A stretch of 64,000 bases of DNA from CAWJAP01 sp963834365 (GCA_963834365.1 CAWIBS010000009.1:62001-126000); one strand, 5' to 3'. Shown: positions 27,796 through 37,652, counted from the first letter of the stretch. Program-made: numbers and translations. The notes: generated by a model from the letters alone, not told the origin.

Positions 27796-28867
27796 TTACC
27801 GCTCGACCCACTCCGCGATGAAGATGTTGGTGTCCCCGGTCTGCGCCGCATGGCGGTTCGACGCGAACACGATGCGCCGGCCGTCCGGGGAAAACATCGG
27901 GAACCCGTCGAAGGTGTCGTTGAACGTCACGCGCTCAGCGCCCGTGCCGTCCACGCCGATCAGGAACAGGTCGAAGTCGCCGCCCCTTGGGGTTGTGCTC
28001 GTTCGACGCATAGATGATGCGGGCGCCGTCGGGCGTGAAGTACGGCGCGAAGTTCGCGGCGCCATTGCGTGTCACCTGGCGGGGATGGCTGCCGTCGCGG
28101 TCCATCACGAACAGCTCGAGCGAGGTCGGGCGCCAGAGACCCTGTCCGAGCAGCGCCCGATAGTCGTCGAGCTCGGGCCCCGCCTCGATACCCGGCCACG
28201 AAACACGATCCGCGACCCGTCGCGCGACCAGAACGGGCCGCCGTCGGGTCCGTCACGGCGCGTCAGCCGCCGGACGTCCGAACCGTCGCCCGTCCATCGA
28301 ATAGATCTCCATGTCGCCGTCGCGCACGCTCGTGAAGACAATCCGGCCGTCCGCGGCGATCGTCGCCTCGGCGTCATAGCCCGGCGACGACGTGAGCCGC
28401 GACAGCGACGTGCCGTCGATCGAGGCGCGATAGATGTCGTAGCTGGCATAGACCGGCCAGACGTAGCCGCGCGAGTACGAAGGCCGGGGCGGACACTCCT
28501 TTGCGCCCTCGTGGGTGCTCGCATACAGCACCGATTTGCCGTCGGGATAGAAATAGCCGCACGTCGTCCGGCCTGCACCCGACGACAGCCGGCGAAGGCC
28601 GCTGCCGTCCACGTTCATGACGAACTGCTGGTCGCAGCCGGCCCCGTCGCGCGTGGACTGGAAGATCAACTGGCGCCCGTCGGGGGAGAAATACGCTTCG
28701 GCGTTCTCGCCGCCGAAGGTCAGCTGCCGGATGTTGCGCAGGCGCGGCTCCGGCGCCGAAGGCCCGCCGATTGGCGTGGTGGTCGGGGACTGGGAGGAGA
28801 CCGACGCGGAAGCGACCGCAAGCGCGAGACACGCGCCGACGGCAAGGAATCGAGAACGACAGGACAC
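27796..28867 (-). CDS. Secreted TolB-like beta-propeller protein (two frameshifts)
   Basis: About 356 residues with a signal peptide (FLAVGACLALAVASASVSSQS) and repeated PD40 blades: NIRQLTFGGENAEAYFSPDGRQLIFQST, GYFYPDGKSVLYAST, AADGRIVFTSVRDGDMEIYSMD, FTPDGARIIYASNEHN, FSPDGRRIVFASNRH. Extra bases near 28265 and between 28185 and 28200 split it; the restored protein ends TGDTNIFIAEWVER. TolB-like propellers act in the periplasm as binding platforms. This one lacks a fused catalytic domain. The partner is unknown. Confidence 0.75.
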
Positions 28868-28921
28868 GAGGTCACGAGCCTACCTTGGCCCAGCATTCGG
28901 CGAGAAAGCAAGCCACCCTGC

Positions 28922-28948
28922 GCCTTGGGCCCTGAGCCGTGAGCCTAC
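28922..28948. repeat. Short heptamer array (GAGCC type)
   Basis: A short run of the TGAGCC-type heptamers (TTGGGCCCTGAGCCGTGAGCC) between the divergent propeller and SDR genes. It overlaps the possible GTG start of the SDR at 28939. Confidence 0.5.
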
Positions 28949-28956
28949 AATGTCTC

Positions 28957-29772
28957 GTGCAACTGCGAGACCGCGTGGCCCTCGTGACCGGCGCATCCGC
29001 GGGCATCGGGGCCGCGACCGCGCGCGCGCTCGGCGGCCGGGGCTGTCGTGTCGTGTTGATGGCGCGTCGGCCGGATCGGCTCGCCGAGGTCGCCCGGGGC
29101 ATTCGCGCCGCGCGGCGGCACGGCCCACCCGGTTGTCGGCAGACGTGACGTCCGACGCCGACGTCGACGCAAGCCGTGCGGCAGACCCTGGAGACCTTCG
29201 GCGTCCTCGACATCGTCATCTGCAACGCCGGCATCGGCCATCACGGCTCGCTGGAAGCGACGACGCCCGAGGACATGGCGCGGCTGCTGGACGTGAACTT
29301 CATGGGCACGTTCCTCGTCGCCCGCGCCGCGCTCCCCCATCTTCGCCGGCGACCCGAGGCCCGGCTCGTCATCGTGTCGTCCATCGTCGGCAAGCGCGGC
29401 ATCGGCTGGGGCGGCGCCTACTCGGCCAGCAAGTTCGCGCAGGTGGGGCTGGCCGAAGCCCTGCGCGCCGAGCTCGCCGGCACGCCGGTGAAGGTCAGCG
29501 TCGTGCTGCCGGTCTCCACCGATACCGAGCTTCGCGACGTCATGGCTCGCCACCAGGGATTCGAGGTGCAGGGGCACGGGCCCCGGCAATCGCCGGAGCA
29601 CGTCGCTGAAGCCATCGTGCGGACGGTGGAGCACCCACGGCCGGAGGTGTATCCCCACGCCGCGTCGCGGCTTCTCATCGTCGTCAATGCGCTGGCCCCG
29701 TCGATCGCCGATCGGCTGATCCGCCGGTTCGGCCGCAAGCCCGTGGCGAGCGACGCACCGCCGCATGCGTGA
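28957..29772 (+). CDS. Short-chain dehydrogenase/reductase (frameshifts near 29110-29170)
   Basis: A classical SDR of about 270 residues using NAD(P)H. VALVTGASAGIGAATARAL is the TGxxxGIG cofactor motif, IVICNAGIGHHG the NAG motif, IVSSIVGKRGIGWGGAYSASKFA holds the catalytic Ser, Tyr and Lys (YxxxK), and VSVVLPVSTDTELRD follows. One or two extra bases between 29110 and 29170 disrupt the region after RAARR. The start could be GTG 28939 or GTG 28957; the latter gives a normal-length N-terminus and avoids the repeat. The stop overlaps the following nucleotidyltransferase gene (29765), so they are coupled. The substrate is unknown. Confidence 0.8.
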
Positions 29773-31154
29773 CCAGCTCGAGGCCGCCGCCCGCGTCGCG
29801 CGCGACGTGCGCGAGACGGGCGGACGCGCGCTGATCGTCGGCGGATTCGTTCGCGACCGGCTGCTCGGCCTCGAGGCCAAGGACATCGACGTCGAGGTGT
29901 ACGGACTCGAGGCGGCGCGCGCTCAAGGGGCTTCTGGCGCGGATCGGTCCGGTCAACACCGTGGGCGAGAGCTTCACGGTCTTCAAGGTGGCGGGCCTCG
30001 ACGTGTCGCTGCCCCGACGCGAATCGAAGACGGGCCGCGGACACAAGGGCTTCGACGTCATCGGCGATCCGTCCCTCACGCCGGCGGAGGCGGCGCGGCG
30101 CCGCGACTTCACGATCAACGCCATCGCCTGGGATCCGCTGGCCGACGAGTATCTCGACCCGCTACGGCGGCCGCCATGACCTCGAGGCCCGCCTCCTGCG
30201 GGCGGTCGACGCTCGTACCTTCGGCGACGACAGTCTCCGCGTGCTGCGGGCGATGCAGTTCGCGGCACGCTTCGACTGCACCCTCGACGCGGAGACCGCC
30301 GCACTGTGTCGCGCCATTCCGCTCGACGATCTGCCCGCCGAACGCGTCTGGGGCGAAATGGAAAAGCTGCTGCTGCGAGCCGCACGCCCGTCGATCGGCT
30401 TCGAGCTGGCCCGGTCGCTGGACGTCGTCGATGCGACTGTGGCCCGAGCTCGCGGCGCTCGTCGGATGCCCCCAGGATCCCGAGTGGCATCCCGAAGGTG
30501 ATGTCTGGGTGCACACGCTGATGGTCGTGGACCAGGCGCGGCAGCGGATCGCGGACCTCGATCGCGCCCGGCAGGTCATCGTGATGGTGGGGGCGCTCGT
30601 CCACGACGTCGGCAAACCCTCGACGACCGTGTTCGTGGACGGGCGCATCCGATCGCGCGGGCACGAGGCGGCCGGCGTCGCGCCGGCGACCGCGCTGCTC
30701 GATCGCCTCAACCTGCATTCGCTGGATGGCCTCGACGTCCGGCGCGAGGTCCTGGCAATCGTCGCGCAACACCTCGCGCCCGGCATGTGGCACGTGGCGC
30801 CGAGCCCGGTCGGCGACGGCGCGTTCCGGCGGCTCGCGGCCCGCGTCGAGCTGGAACTGCTCGCGCGCGTCGCCGACGCCGACTGTCACGGTCGCGACCG
30901 GGACGTTCGACTGCCGGGCCATGGCGTGGTTCCGCGATCGTGCGCATGCGTTGGGCGTCGAACAGTCGGCGCCGGCGCCGCTGCTCCTCGGACGGCACCT
31001 GCTGGCGCTCGGTCTCGAGCCGGGGCCGCGGATCGGCGAGGTGCTGAAGGCCGTGTACGAGCGTCAGCTGGATGGCGCGTTCGACACGATCGACGGGGCG
31101 ATCGCCGCGGCGCGAACGTTCCTCGAATCCAGTGAGAGGAGTCTGTTGGACTGA
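29765..31154 (+). CDS. cca: tRNA nucleotidyltransferase / poly(A) polymerase family with HD domain (about four frameshifts)
   Basis: About 460 residues. The head domain shows GGRALIVGGFVRDRLLGLEAKDIDVEVYGLE, with the GG motif and catalytic DxD; RRESKTGRGHKGFDVIGDPSLT and RRRDFTINAIAWDPL follow, then the neck LRAMQFAARFDCTLDAET. The C-terminal HD domain has HPEGDVWVHTLMVVDQA and VGALVHDVGK. Such enzymes add or repair the CCA end of tRNA, and the HD part can hydrolyse phosphoesters. Extra bases near 29925, 30165, 30435 and 30900 break the frame, but all motifs are present in order. A specific CCA or poly(A) activity cannot be separated by sight; gene symbol is provisional. Confidence 0.75.
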
Positions 31155-31285
31155 CTGCGGGCTACAGGCTACGGGCTACGGGCTGCGAGCAGCGGGCTGC
31201 GGGCTGCAGGAAGATCTTGCTTGTAACAGATCGTCCTTGTGCTGACAGCTGATAGCTGATAGCTGATAGCTGATAGCTTCTTCTT
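31153..31285. repeat. Two heptamer arrays (GGCTACG and GATAGCT)
   Basis: First array, 31158-31211: units of GGCTACA/GGCTACG passing into GGCTGCG. Second array, 31240-31278: four exact copies of GATAGCT preceded by variants. A 28-base non-repetitive spacer separates them. They lie between the CCA gene and the metallophosphatase. Confidence 0.9.
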
Positions 31286-31319
31286 GTTCTTTCCCTCGAG
31301 CTGATGCGTTGAATGTGAC

Positions 31320-32273
31320 GTGAGCGCAGCCAGGTTGCGGATCGTCGTTGTCCTGAGTGCGCTCGCAGGCGCCACGCTCGCCGGCTGCCCTGAATCACCG
31401 TCGCGTCCAACCGAACGCAGCGAGCCGTCCGCGCCGGTCGCGCTCCCATCCCCTGGACCACCGCCGACATCGGGACTGCCGCCGGTGCCTGTCGTCGCCA
31501 CGCTCGTCGGGGCCGGCGACATCGGCGTGTGCGGGCGAACGGCGCCCGAAGAGACGGCACGTCTCCTCGACAACATCCCGGGCACGATCTTCACGACCGG
31601 CGACAACGCCTATCCGTCCGGCACCGACCAGCAGTTTCGTGATTGCTACGGGCCGACGTGGGGCCGCCATCGTCAGCGCACGCGGCCCACGCCGGGCAAT
31701 CACGACTACGAGTCGCCGGGGGCGGGGCCGGACTCTCGGTACTTCGGCGCCAACGCCGGGCCGCCGGGACTCGGGTACTACACCTACCGCCTGGGCGACT
31801 GGGAGATCTACGCGCTGAACAGCAACATCGTCGCTGACGATCGTTCGGCGCAGTACGCGTGGCTGGCCGGCGAACTGCTGCAGCGCGCGTCCCGCTGCAG
31901 CCTGGCCTACTGGCATCACCCCGTCGTGAGCGAGGGCCCGTACGGCGACGGGCGTCACATGCGCGCGATCTGGAAGCTGCTCTACCAGCACGGCGTGGAC
32001 GTCGTCATCACCGGGCACGACCACAACTACCAGCGGTTCGCGCCGCTCGACGGCGATCTCCGTCGCAGTCCGACGGCCGGGGTGCGCCAATTCGTGGTCG
32101 GAACGGGCGGCGCCGCGCACTACGAGTTCCCCGCCGCCGGCGCCAACACCGAAGCCCGGGGCGCCACCTCCGGGGTTCTCAAGCTCACGCTCGCGAGCGA
32201 CCGCTACGACTGGGACTTCCTCGCCGTCGCGGGACAGGCGTTTCACGACGCCGGCAGCGCCAGCTGCAGGTGA
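31320..32273 (+). CDS. Secreted metallophosphoesterase lipoprotein
   Basis: A 317-residue calcineurin-like phosphoesterase. The signal ends in the lipobox ATLAGC (Cys about 22), and a Pro/Ser linker follows. Metal ligands appear in family order: GAGDIGVCG, FTTGDNAYPSGT, PTPGNHDYES, YWHHPVV, VITGHDHNYQRF. This matches purple-acid-phosphatase/PhoD-like exported enzymes. The GTG at 31320 is the start. It lies just upstream of the DUF4956/porin/CotH operon, so a role in releasing phosphate outside the cytoplasm is plausible. The true substrate is unknown. Confidence 0.85.
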   Translation: MSAARLRIVVVLSALAGATLAGCPESPSRPTERSEPSAPVALPSPGPPPTSGLPPVPVVATLVGAGDIGVCGRTAPEETARLLDNIPGTIFTTGDNAYPSGTDQQFRDCYGPTWGRHRQRTRPTPGNHDYESPGAGPDSRYFGANAGPPGLGYYTYRLGDWEIYALNSNIVADDRSAQYAWLAGELLQRASRCSLAYWHHPVVSEGPYGDGRHMRAIWKLLYQHGVDVVITGHDHNYQRFAPLDGDLRRSPTAGVRQFVVGTGGAAHYEFPAAGANTEARGATSGVLKLTLASDRYDWDFLAVAGQAFHDAGSASCR

Positions 32274-32534
32274 CATCGGCGTCCCGCCGAGCGGTCTCAT
32301 CCGCAATTCCCGAACAATCCCCGGCGTGATCTGAGAGTTTGCTGAGTGCAGGCTGAAGTTTGGGCGCAGTGCGTTCAAACCCGTGTGCACTGTCGTCTAT
32401 GTAGCCAGACGGATAGGCCTTGGTGAAGCTCCCGGCGCGCCACGACGGCTCGCCTCGTCTGCGGCCATCCGTGCGGCCCCTGTCGGCCGAGTCGTCGTGT
32501 CCGGCTTCAGCCGGACCCAGAACTGAGGTCTGCC
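32274..32534. other. Intergenic region with one dispersed palindrome
   Basis: A 261-base gap. The first half has AT-richer patches and may hold the operon promoter, though no clear -35/-10 pair was found. At 32500-32515 there is one exact TCCGGCTTCAGCCGGA, only 20 bases before the TTG start of the DUF4956 gene. The hairpin would sit in the 5' leader of that mRNA. Confidence 0.7.
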
Positions 32535-33362
32535 TTGCTCACGACTGTCGATGCGGACGTTCATCCACGAGATGCCCAGGTGCCGCTCCGTGCTCCATGG
32601 CGACTGGCTGCGGCCGCGCTCGGGGCCTCCGCGGCGCTCGTGCTGATCAGCCGGAACTGGGCGGACGTGTCCGCAGGTCTCGTGCCCGCCTTCACCGTGG
32701 CGCTCGACGGGGCCGGGCAGGCCGCCACGGCACTCGAATCTCCTTTCCTCGATCTCCTGAAACTGGTCGTCGCCGCGCTGATCGGGCTCGCCGTCACCGC
32801 CGTCCAGCGGCGCGTCTTTCCCGACCGGGTCGTGACCCCCTCGATGGAGCAGGCGCAGGTGCTGCTCGCGGTCGCCGGCGCGCTGATGATGATGGTGATC
32901 GGCAACTCGCTGGCGCGCGCGTTCGGCATCGCCGGTGCCGCGAGCGTCATCCGGTTCCGCACGCCCGTGGACGATCCGCGAGACGTCACGGTGCTCTTCC
33001 TGTTGATGGGGCTGGGTATGGCCGCCGGGCTCGGTGCGCTGACGCTGGCGGCTCTCGGCACCGCATTTCTGGTGTGCTGCCTGGCTCTCCTGAGTTGCCT
33101 CGGCGGGACCAGCGAGCGCTGCCTCAAGGTCGCGCTCGTCGCCGACGGACAGACGTTCCCCTCCGGCAAAGTCGAGGCGCTGCTCGCCAGCCGCCAGGTG
33201 CGGCTCGAGCCCCTGGAGCTCACGATCGGCGAAGCCGCCGTGATGCGCTATCGCGCGCGCGTTTCCCGTGACGCGTCCCTCGACGAGCTGACGGCGCTCC
33301 TGCTGGATGGCGGCGCGACCGGCATCAAGTCGGTGTCGTGGGAAGCGACGCGCAAGGGGTGA
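32535..33362 (+). CDS. DUF4956 integral membrane protein
   Basis: A 275-residue protein with four membrane segments (about residues 22-42, 70-90, 112-135, 152-190), starting at TTG 32535. The diagnostic DUF4956 core is SMEQAQVLLAVAGALMMMVI, AFGIAGAASVIRFRTPVDDP and RDVTVLFLLMGLGMAAGLG. The C-terminal 85 residues are soluble (ferredoxin-like look). DUF4956 genes are typically next to VTC-type polyphosphate polymerase and CotH genes. Here CotH is present, but the VTC position is taken by a phospholipase D-like gene six bases downstream. Biochemical function is not known. Confidence 0.85.
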   Translation: MLTTVDADVHPRDAQVPLRAPWRLAAAALGASAALVLISRNWADVSAGLVPAFTVALDGAGQAATALESPFLDLLKLVVAALIGLAVTAVQRRVFPDRVVTPSMEQAQVLLAVAGALMMMVIGNSLARAFGIAGAASVIRFRTPVDDPRDVTVLFLLMGLGMAAGLGALTLAALGTAFLVCCLALLSCLGGTSERCLKVALVADGQTFPSGKVEALLASRQVRLEPLELTIGEAAVMRYRARVSRDASLDELTALLLDGGATGIKSVSWEATRKG

Positions 33363-33367
33363 GCGCC

Positions 33368-34226
33368 ATGCCCCCCTTCGACCTTCCGCTCGAGCGTCTG
33401 GTCATCGATCCGGAGAAACGACGCGAGACCGTGCTCGAGCGTCATCGCCGCGGCCGTCGGCTCGCTCCGGCTTTCCCTCTTCCGCTGCGACGATCGGGCG
33501 GTGCTGTCGGCGATCGTCGAGGCCCGCGCCCGCGGCGTTCGTGTGGACGTCCTGATGACGCGCAAGGCGCGGAAGGCCAGACGCCACCTCTGCCTGCTCG
33601 AGCAGCAGCTCGCCGGGCACGGCGTCCATGTCGTGCGAAGCCCGCTTCATGGCCGCTACCACGCGAAGTTCATCGTCGCCGACCGGCGCCTCGCGCTCGT
33701 CAGCTCGGCGAACTTCACACTGCGCTGTTTCACGCGGACGAGCGATTACCTGCTGGTCACGACGGATCCCGCGGTCGTGGATGGCCTCACGCAGCTGTTC
33801 GATGCGGATAGCGGCCTGATCGACGCCGCGGTTCCGGCTGGCGAGCGGCTGATCGTCGGCCCGGAGCAGGCCCGCATCGCCTTCGCGCGGCTGATTCGGG
33901 CCGCCGGGCACAGCATCCGGATCGCCGATCGCAAGCTCACGGATCCGGCGATGCGTGCGCTGCTCCTCGAGCGTCGTGCCGCCGGCGTCGATGTGCGGGT
34001 GCTCGATCGGCGCACGGTCGGCTCGCAGATCGCCCACGGCAAGCTCTGCATCCTTGACGGCCGCACGGCGATCGTCGGGAGCCTGGCCCTCGCGAGCCGC
34101 TCGCTCGACAGGGGACGGGAGCTTTCGATCCGCGTCGATCAGCCCGAGCTGGTCGCTCGCCTCACCGGGCACTTCGATGCGGCCTGCACGTGGGCCGTGC
34201 GGCTCGAAGAAAGGTGTGTGGCATGA
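33368..34226 (+). CDS. Phospholipase D-like protein with two HKD motifs (one frameshift)
   Basis: About 285 residues. Both catalytic motifs are complete: HAKFIVADRRLALVSSANFT and HGKLCILDGRTAIVGSLAL (HxKx4D), so the protein should be a full pseudo-dimeric PLD. The N-terminus MPPFDLPLERLVIDPEKRRE is joined to SVIAAAVGSLRLSLFRCDD across an extra base near 33430. PLD-family enzymes cut or transfer phosphodiester bonds in lipids or nucleic acids. No signal peptide is evident. ATG 33368 follows the DUF4956 stop by five bases, and its TGA overlaps the porin ATG. Confidence 0.8.
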
Positions 34227-35494
34227 CCCTTCGGCGACTCACCATCGGCATCGTCAGCGTCCTCGCCTTCCCGGCTGGAGTCATGGCGCAGCGGCCGTCC
34301 GACGAGGGCAACGCGACCGGGAGCGAGAAGCCTTCGGGCGTGCGTATCCGCTTCGATGATCGACCGATCGTCGAGCTCGGATCGTCGGTGCGGCTCGAGA
34401 TCGGGGCGCGGTTCGAGGCCGACTTCATCGAGCGCCCCGTCGATCCGGCCGATCGCGAGGTCGGGTGGGGCGATCGCCGGCTGGAGCTGGCCGGCGACCT
34501 GGCCAACCGGGTGCGCTTCGAGCTCTCGGGCGATGTCGCAGCTCCGGCGGGCCACCGCTGGCGCGATGCGTTCGTCGACGTACGGGCGCTCGACTCCTTG
34601 TCGGTCCGCGGCGGGCGCTTCAAGGTGCCGTTCTCCGAGGAACGGACGCGCAGCGCCGGCCGCCTCGACTTCGTGCGCCGTGCGCTCGCGACCCGGGTCC
34701 TCGCACCGGGACGCGATGTGGGCGTGATGGGCCGCGGACGGCTGTTCGACCGCCGCGTGTCACTCGATGTCGGTGTCTTCGAAGGCCGGTGGAGCGAGTG
34801 GCTCGACAACGACGCCCTCCCGCCGTCGGGAGATCCGCATCGGCTGGTCGCCGCGCGGGTGACGGCGCGGCCGTTCTTCGTCCGCCGCGGGCCGCGGTCG
34901 GCGCTCGGGTCGCTGCGGTTCGGCGCCTCGTGGCTCCGCGGGCAGTCGCCGAGCGGCGTGAGCAGCGCCGAGCTGCGATCGTTCAGCCGCCAGACGCTGT
35001 TGGCCCCGATGCCCGTCGGCGGTATGCGCACGGGGCTCGGCTTCGAGGCGCAATGGGAGCCGGGGCCGGTCCGGTTCGCCGGCGAATGGATCGCCATCGA
35101 TGACGAGCGGCAAGGGCAGGCACTCGACGGAGGGAACCTGCGGCCGCTGCGCGCCCGCGGATGGTATGGGAGCGCCGTCTGGCGCGTGCTGTCGCCGCGG
35201 CGGAGCGGGGCGGCGTCCGAGCGGCGATGGCTGCGAGCCGTCGATCTGGCCGCCCGCGTCGAAGGGTTGTCGATCGGAACCGGTCGGGTGACCCCTGATG
35301 CCGTGGTCCATCCCCGCGCCGAAGAAGTGCCGTGGCACTCGCTGCGTGCCGTCACTCTCGGCGGCACCGTGAGCGTGACTCGGTGGGTCCGCGTCCAGGC
35401 GAATGCGTTGGTCGAGGATGCGGCGGCAGCGGCGCCACCGTTCGCCGATGGCAACCGCTGGGGCGGACTCGTGCGGCTCCAGCTCGTGTTCTGA
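34223..35494 (+). CDS. Phosphate-selective porin (OprP/OprO-like)
   Basis: A 423-residue outer-membrane protein with signal peptide (RRLTIGIVSVLAFPAGVMAQ). It shows the OprO/P beta-barrel texture: GVRIRFDDRPIVELGSSVRLEIGARFEADF, WGDRRLELAGDLANRVRFEL, a conserved strand for residues contacting the inner membrane face (SVRGGRFKVPFSEERTRSAGRLDFVRRA), and C-terminal GGLVRLQLVF ending in Phe. OprP-family barrels take up phosphate or polyphosphate. The start ATG overlaps the PLD stop (ATGA). Together with the upstream phosphatase it supports a phosphate-related operon. Selectivity residues were not checked. Confidence 0.75.
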   Translation: MTLRRLTIGIVSVLAFPAGVMAQRPSDEGNATGSEKPSGVRIRFDDRPIVELGSSVRLEIGARFEADFIERPVDPADREVGWGDRRLELAGDLANRVRFELSGDVAAPAGHRWRDAFVDVRALDSLSVRGGRFKVPFSEERTRSAGRLDFVRRALATRVLAPGRDVGVMGRGRLFDRRVSLDVGVFEGRWSEWLDNDALPPSGDPHRLVAARVTARPFFVRRGPRSALGSLRFGASWLRGQSPSGVSSAELRSFSRQTLLAPMPVGGMRTGLGFEAQWEPGPVRFAGEWIAIDDERQGQALDGGNLRPLRARGWYGSAVWRVLSPRRSGAASERRWLRAVDLAARVEGLSIGTGRVTPDAVVHPRAEEVPWHSLRAVTLGGTVSVTRWVRVQANALVEDAAAAAPPFADGNRWGGLVRLQLVF

Positions 35495-35506
35495 GGAAAC
35501 TACGTC

Positions 35507-36775
35507 ATGCGCGCCGTTGCACATTCGCTGCGAATCGTCGTCCTGCTCCTCGCCTCGATGGCCGTCCGCGCCGACGCCCAGACGACCGCCGAGCTCTTCG
35601 ACGACGGCGTCGTGCACGACCTCTCGTTGTGGATTCACGACAACGACTGGCGGCAGCTCCAGGAGCACTATCAGGACAACACGTACTACCCGGCCGACCT
35701 TCATTGGAACGGCATGCGGGTCCGGGGCGTCGGCATCCGATCGCGGGGCAAGGGCAGCCGCAACGACCGCAAACCGGGCCTCCGCGTCGACGTGGACCGC
35801 TACCTGACGGACCAGCGCTTCCTCGGGCTGAAGTCGTTCGTGCTCGACAACGGCGCCCAGGATCCCTCGATCATGCGCGAGCGGCTGGCGATGCAGCTCT
35901 TCGCGCGGGTCGGGCTGCCGGCCCCGCGCGAGGCGCATGCCCGTCTCTTCGTCAACGGCGCCTACCTCGGTCTCTACGTCCTCGTCGAATCGATCGACAA
36001 GGACTTCATCGAGCGGGTCTATCGGACTCGCGCGTCCGGCACCGCCGACGCCGCACGCGACGGCTACCTGTATGAGTACCGCTGGCGATACCCGTTCTAC
36101 TTCGGCGACCTTGGCCCCGAGCTCGGTCCCTACGAGGAGCTGTTCGAGCCGCGCACACACGAGGCGGAGTCGCCCGATCAGCTGTTCGGACCGATCCGCG
36201 CCCTGAGCCACGCCATCCGGACCGCACCGGACCAGCAATTCGAGGCCACTGTGTCGCGATTGATCGACCTGAACCAGTTCGTGCGGTACGTCGCGGTCGA
36301 GAACTTTCTTGCCGACTTCGACGGCATGCTGGGCGTCTGGGGCATGAACAACTTCTATCTCTATCGGCCTCCCGGCACCGGGGTGGCACAGGTCATCGCG
36401 TGGGACAGGGACAACGCCTTCAGCGCCGCCGATCATCCCATCTGGTTCAACGCCCAGGAGAACGTCCTCATGCGGCGGGCGATGGCCGTGCCGGCGCTGC
36501 GGGCGCAGTATCTCGACACGCTGGAACTGTGCGCGCGCCTGGCGGCCGAACCGGGCGTGGATGCTCGAGGCTGGCTCGAACGGGAGATCGACGTGGTGGT
36601 CGCGCAGATCCGCGACGCCGTCGCCGCCGACCGCGTGCGGCCTCACGACATGGAGGCGTTCGACCGCGAGGTCGCGCACGTGCGCCAGTTCGCGCAGTGG
36701 CGCCCGGCCTACGTCCTGTGCGAGGTCGCCCGCGAACGCGGCTCGGGCGCCGCGCGCTGCGACCCCGGCCGGTAG
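35507..36775 (+). CDS. CotH kinase family protein, secreted
   Basis: A 422-residue protein with a signal peptide (VVLLLASMAVRADAQ). The CotH core follows: ELFDDGVVHDLSLWIHDNDW, VGIRSRGKGSRNDRKPGLRVDVD, LKSFVLDNGAQDPSIMRERLAMQLF, RLFVNGAYLGLYVLVESIDKDF, NQFVRYVAVENFLADFDGM, YRPPGTGVAQVIAWDRDNAF. CotH proteins are atypical protein kinases of spore coats and secreted proteins; DxD-like WDRDNAF fits the metal-binding site. It ends the DUF4956-PLD-porin operon, 12 bases after the porin. The target protein is unknown. Confidence 0.88.
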   Translation: MRAVAHSLRIVVLLLASMAVRADAQTTAELFDDGVVHDLSLWIHDNDWRQLQEHYQDNTYYPADLHWNGMRVRGVGIRSRGKGSRNDRKPGLRVDVDRYLTDQRFLGLKSFVLDNGAQDPSIMRERLAMQLFARVGLPAPREAHARLFVNGAYLGLYVLVESIDKDFIERVYRTRASGTADAARDGYLYEYRWRYPFYFGDLGPELGPYEELFEPRTHEAESPDQLFGPIRALSHAIRTAPDQQFEATVSRLIDLNQFVRYVAVENFLADFDGMLGVWGMNNFYLYRPPGTGVAQVIAWDRDNAFSAADHPIWFNAQENVLMRRAMAVPALRAQYLDTLELCARLAAEPGVDARGWLEREIDVVVAQIRDAVAADRVRPHDMEAFDREVAHVRQFAQWRPAYVLCEVARERGSGAARCDPGR

Positions 36776-36776
36776 A

Positions 36777-36794
36777 GCGCGGCTTCAGCCGCGC
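36777..36794. repeat. Dispersed palindrome GCGCGGCTTCAGCCGCGC
   Basis: A perfect 18-bp palindrome starting two bases after the CotH stop and ending before the convergent SGNH hydrolase. It shares the GGCTTCAGCC core of the TCCGG palindromes, but has GCGC outer stems. A copy is also part of the element at 58652-58742. Confidence 0.8.
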
Positions 36795-36806
36795 CAGCGC
36801 CCAGGC

Positions 36807-37634
36807 TCAACGCGCCGCGGCCGTGGCCGCAGGCAGCTCGAAGTTGGCGCGGATCGTCTCGAAGAGGACCGACGCAATCTTCTCGTAGCCCGCCGGCGTG
36901 GGGTGCAACCCGTCGGGACCGATCAGCGTGGCTTCGCTGCCGGCGAACGCCGCGAACAGATCGACGTAGATCGCGGTCTCGCCACGCGCCACGTCTCGCA
37001 CGCCGGCGTTGTACTCCGCGACTAGAGATCCGAGCGTAGCCGGGGCGCGCTGGGGCGGCAGCCCTGCCAGGATGACCCGTGCTCCGCGGAACCGCGCTTC
37101 CTTCGCCATCGCCTCGAGCGCCCGCACCGCCGACGACACGCCGGGCCGGCCGAGCGCGCCCAGGTCGTTGGCGCCCTCCATGAGAATCACGACTTCGGGG
37201 TTGTGCGCGCGAAGGACGGCCGGAAACCGCTTCGCGCCGTCAACCGCCCATTCACCGCCGACGCCTTCGTTCAGCACCGAGTAGGTCTGGTCGGTGTAGC
37301 GATTGGCGAGCAGCGCCCGCAGCCGTTCCGGGTACGAGCCGGGCACGACCGCGAGCGAAGTGGCCGTCAGCGCAATCCGGCCCTCGGTGAGCGAATCGCC
37401 GAATGCGAGTATCCGGGTCACGCTGGTTCGCGGCGGCGGCGGCGTTGGCGGTGCCGGCACCGTGGGGCCGGGGGTTCCAGGATTCGGAGTCGGCGGATTG
37501 ACGACGACCGGCGGCGTCGGGGTCTGCGGGGTGGGCTGGACGGGCGACATGCCTCCGCCGCACGCCACGAAGGCGGTCAGCGCGGCGACGACGAGCGCAA
37601 GGAGCGTGGAACGGGCCCGCGGGACCATGGGCAA
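36807..37634 (-). CDS. SGNH/GDSL hydrolase lipoprotein
   Basis: A 275-residue secreted hydrolase: signal with lipobox (ALTAFVACGGG), a long Pro/Thr-rich linker (residues 30-70), then the SGNH domain. The blocks are RILAFGDSLTEG (block I, catalytic Ser), GVGGEWAVDGA (block II, Gly), VILMEGANDLG (block III, Asn) and DGLHPTPAGYEKIA (block V, Asp and His). It hydrolyses esters of unknown kind at the cell surface. The long linker resembles that of other lipoproteins in this window. Confidence 0.9.
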   Translation of the reverse strand: MPMVPRARSTLLALVVAALTAFVACGGGMSPVQPTPQTPTPPVVVNPPTPNPGTPGPTVPAPPTPPPPRTSVTRILAFGDSLTEGRIALTATSLAVVPGSYPERLRALLANRYTDQTYSVLNEGVGGEWAVDGAKRFPAVLRAHNPEVVILMEGANDLGALGRPGVSSAVRALEAMAKEARFRGARVILAGLPPQRAPATLGSLVAEYNAGVRDVARGETAIYVDLFAAFAGSEATLIGPDGLHPTPAGYEKIASVLFETIRANFELPAATAAAR

Positions 37635-37652
37635 CCATTGATTCTAGCAGAG

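Noticed and set aside
34760..36679. 639-codon minus-strand frame opposite porin and CotH genes
   Set aside because: It spans two real genes, has shadow composition and no conserved motifs.
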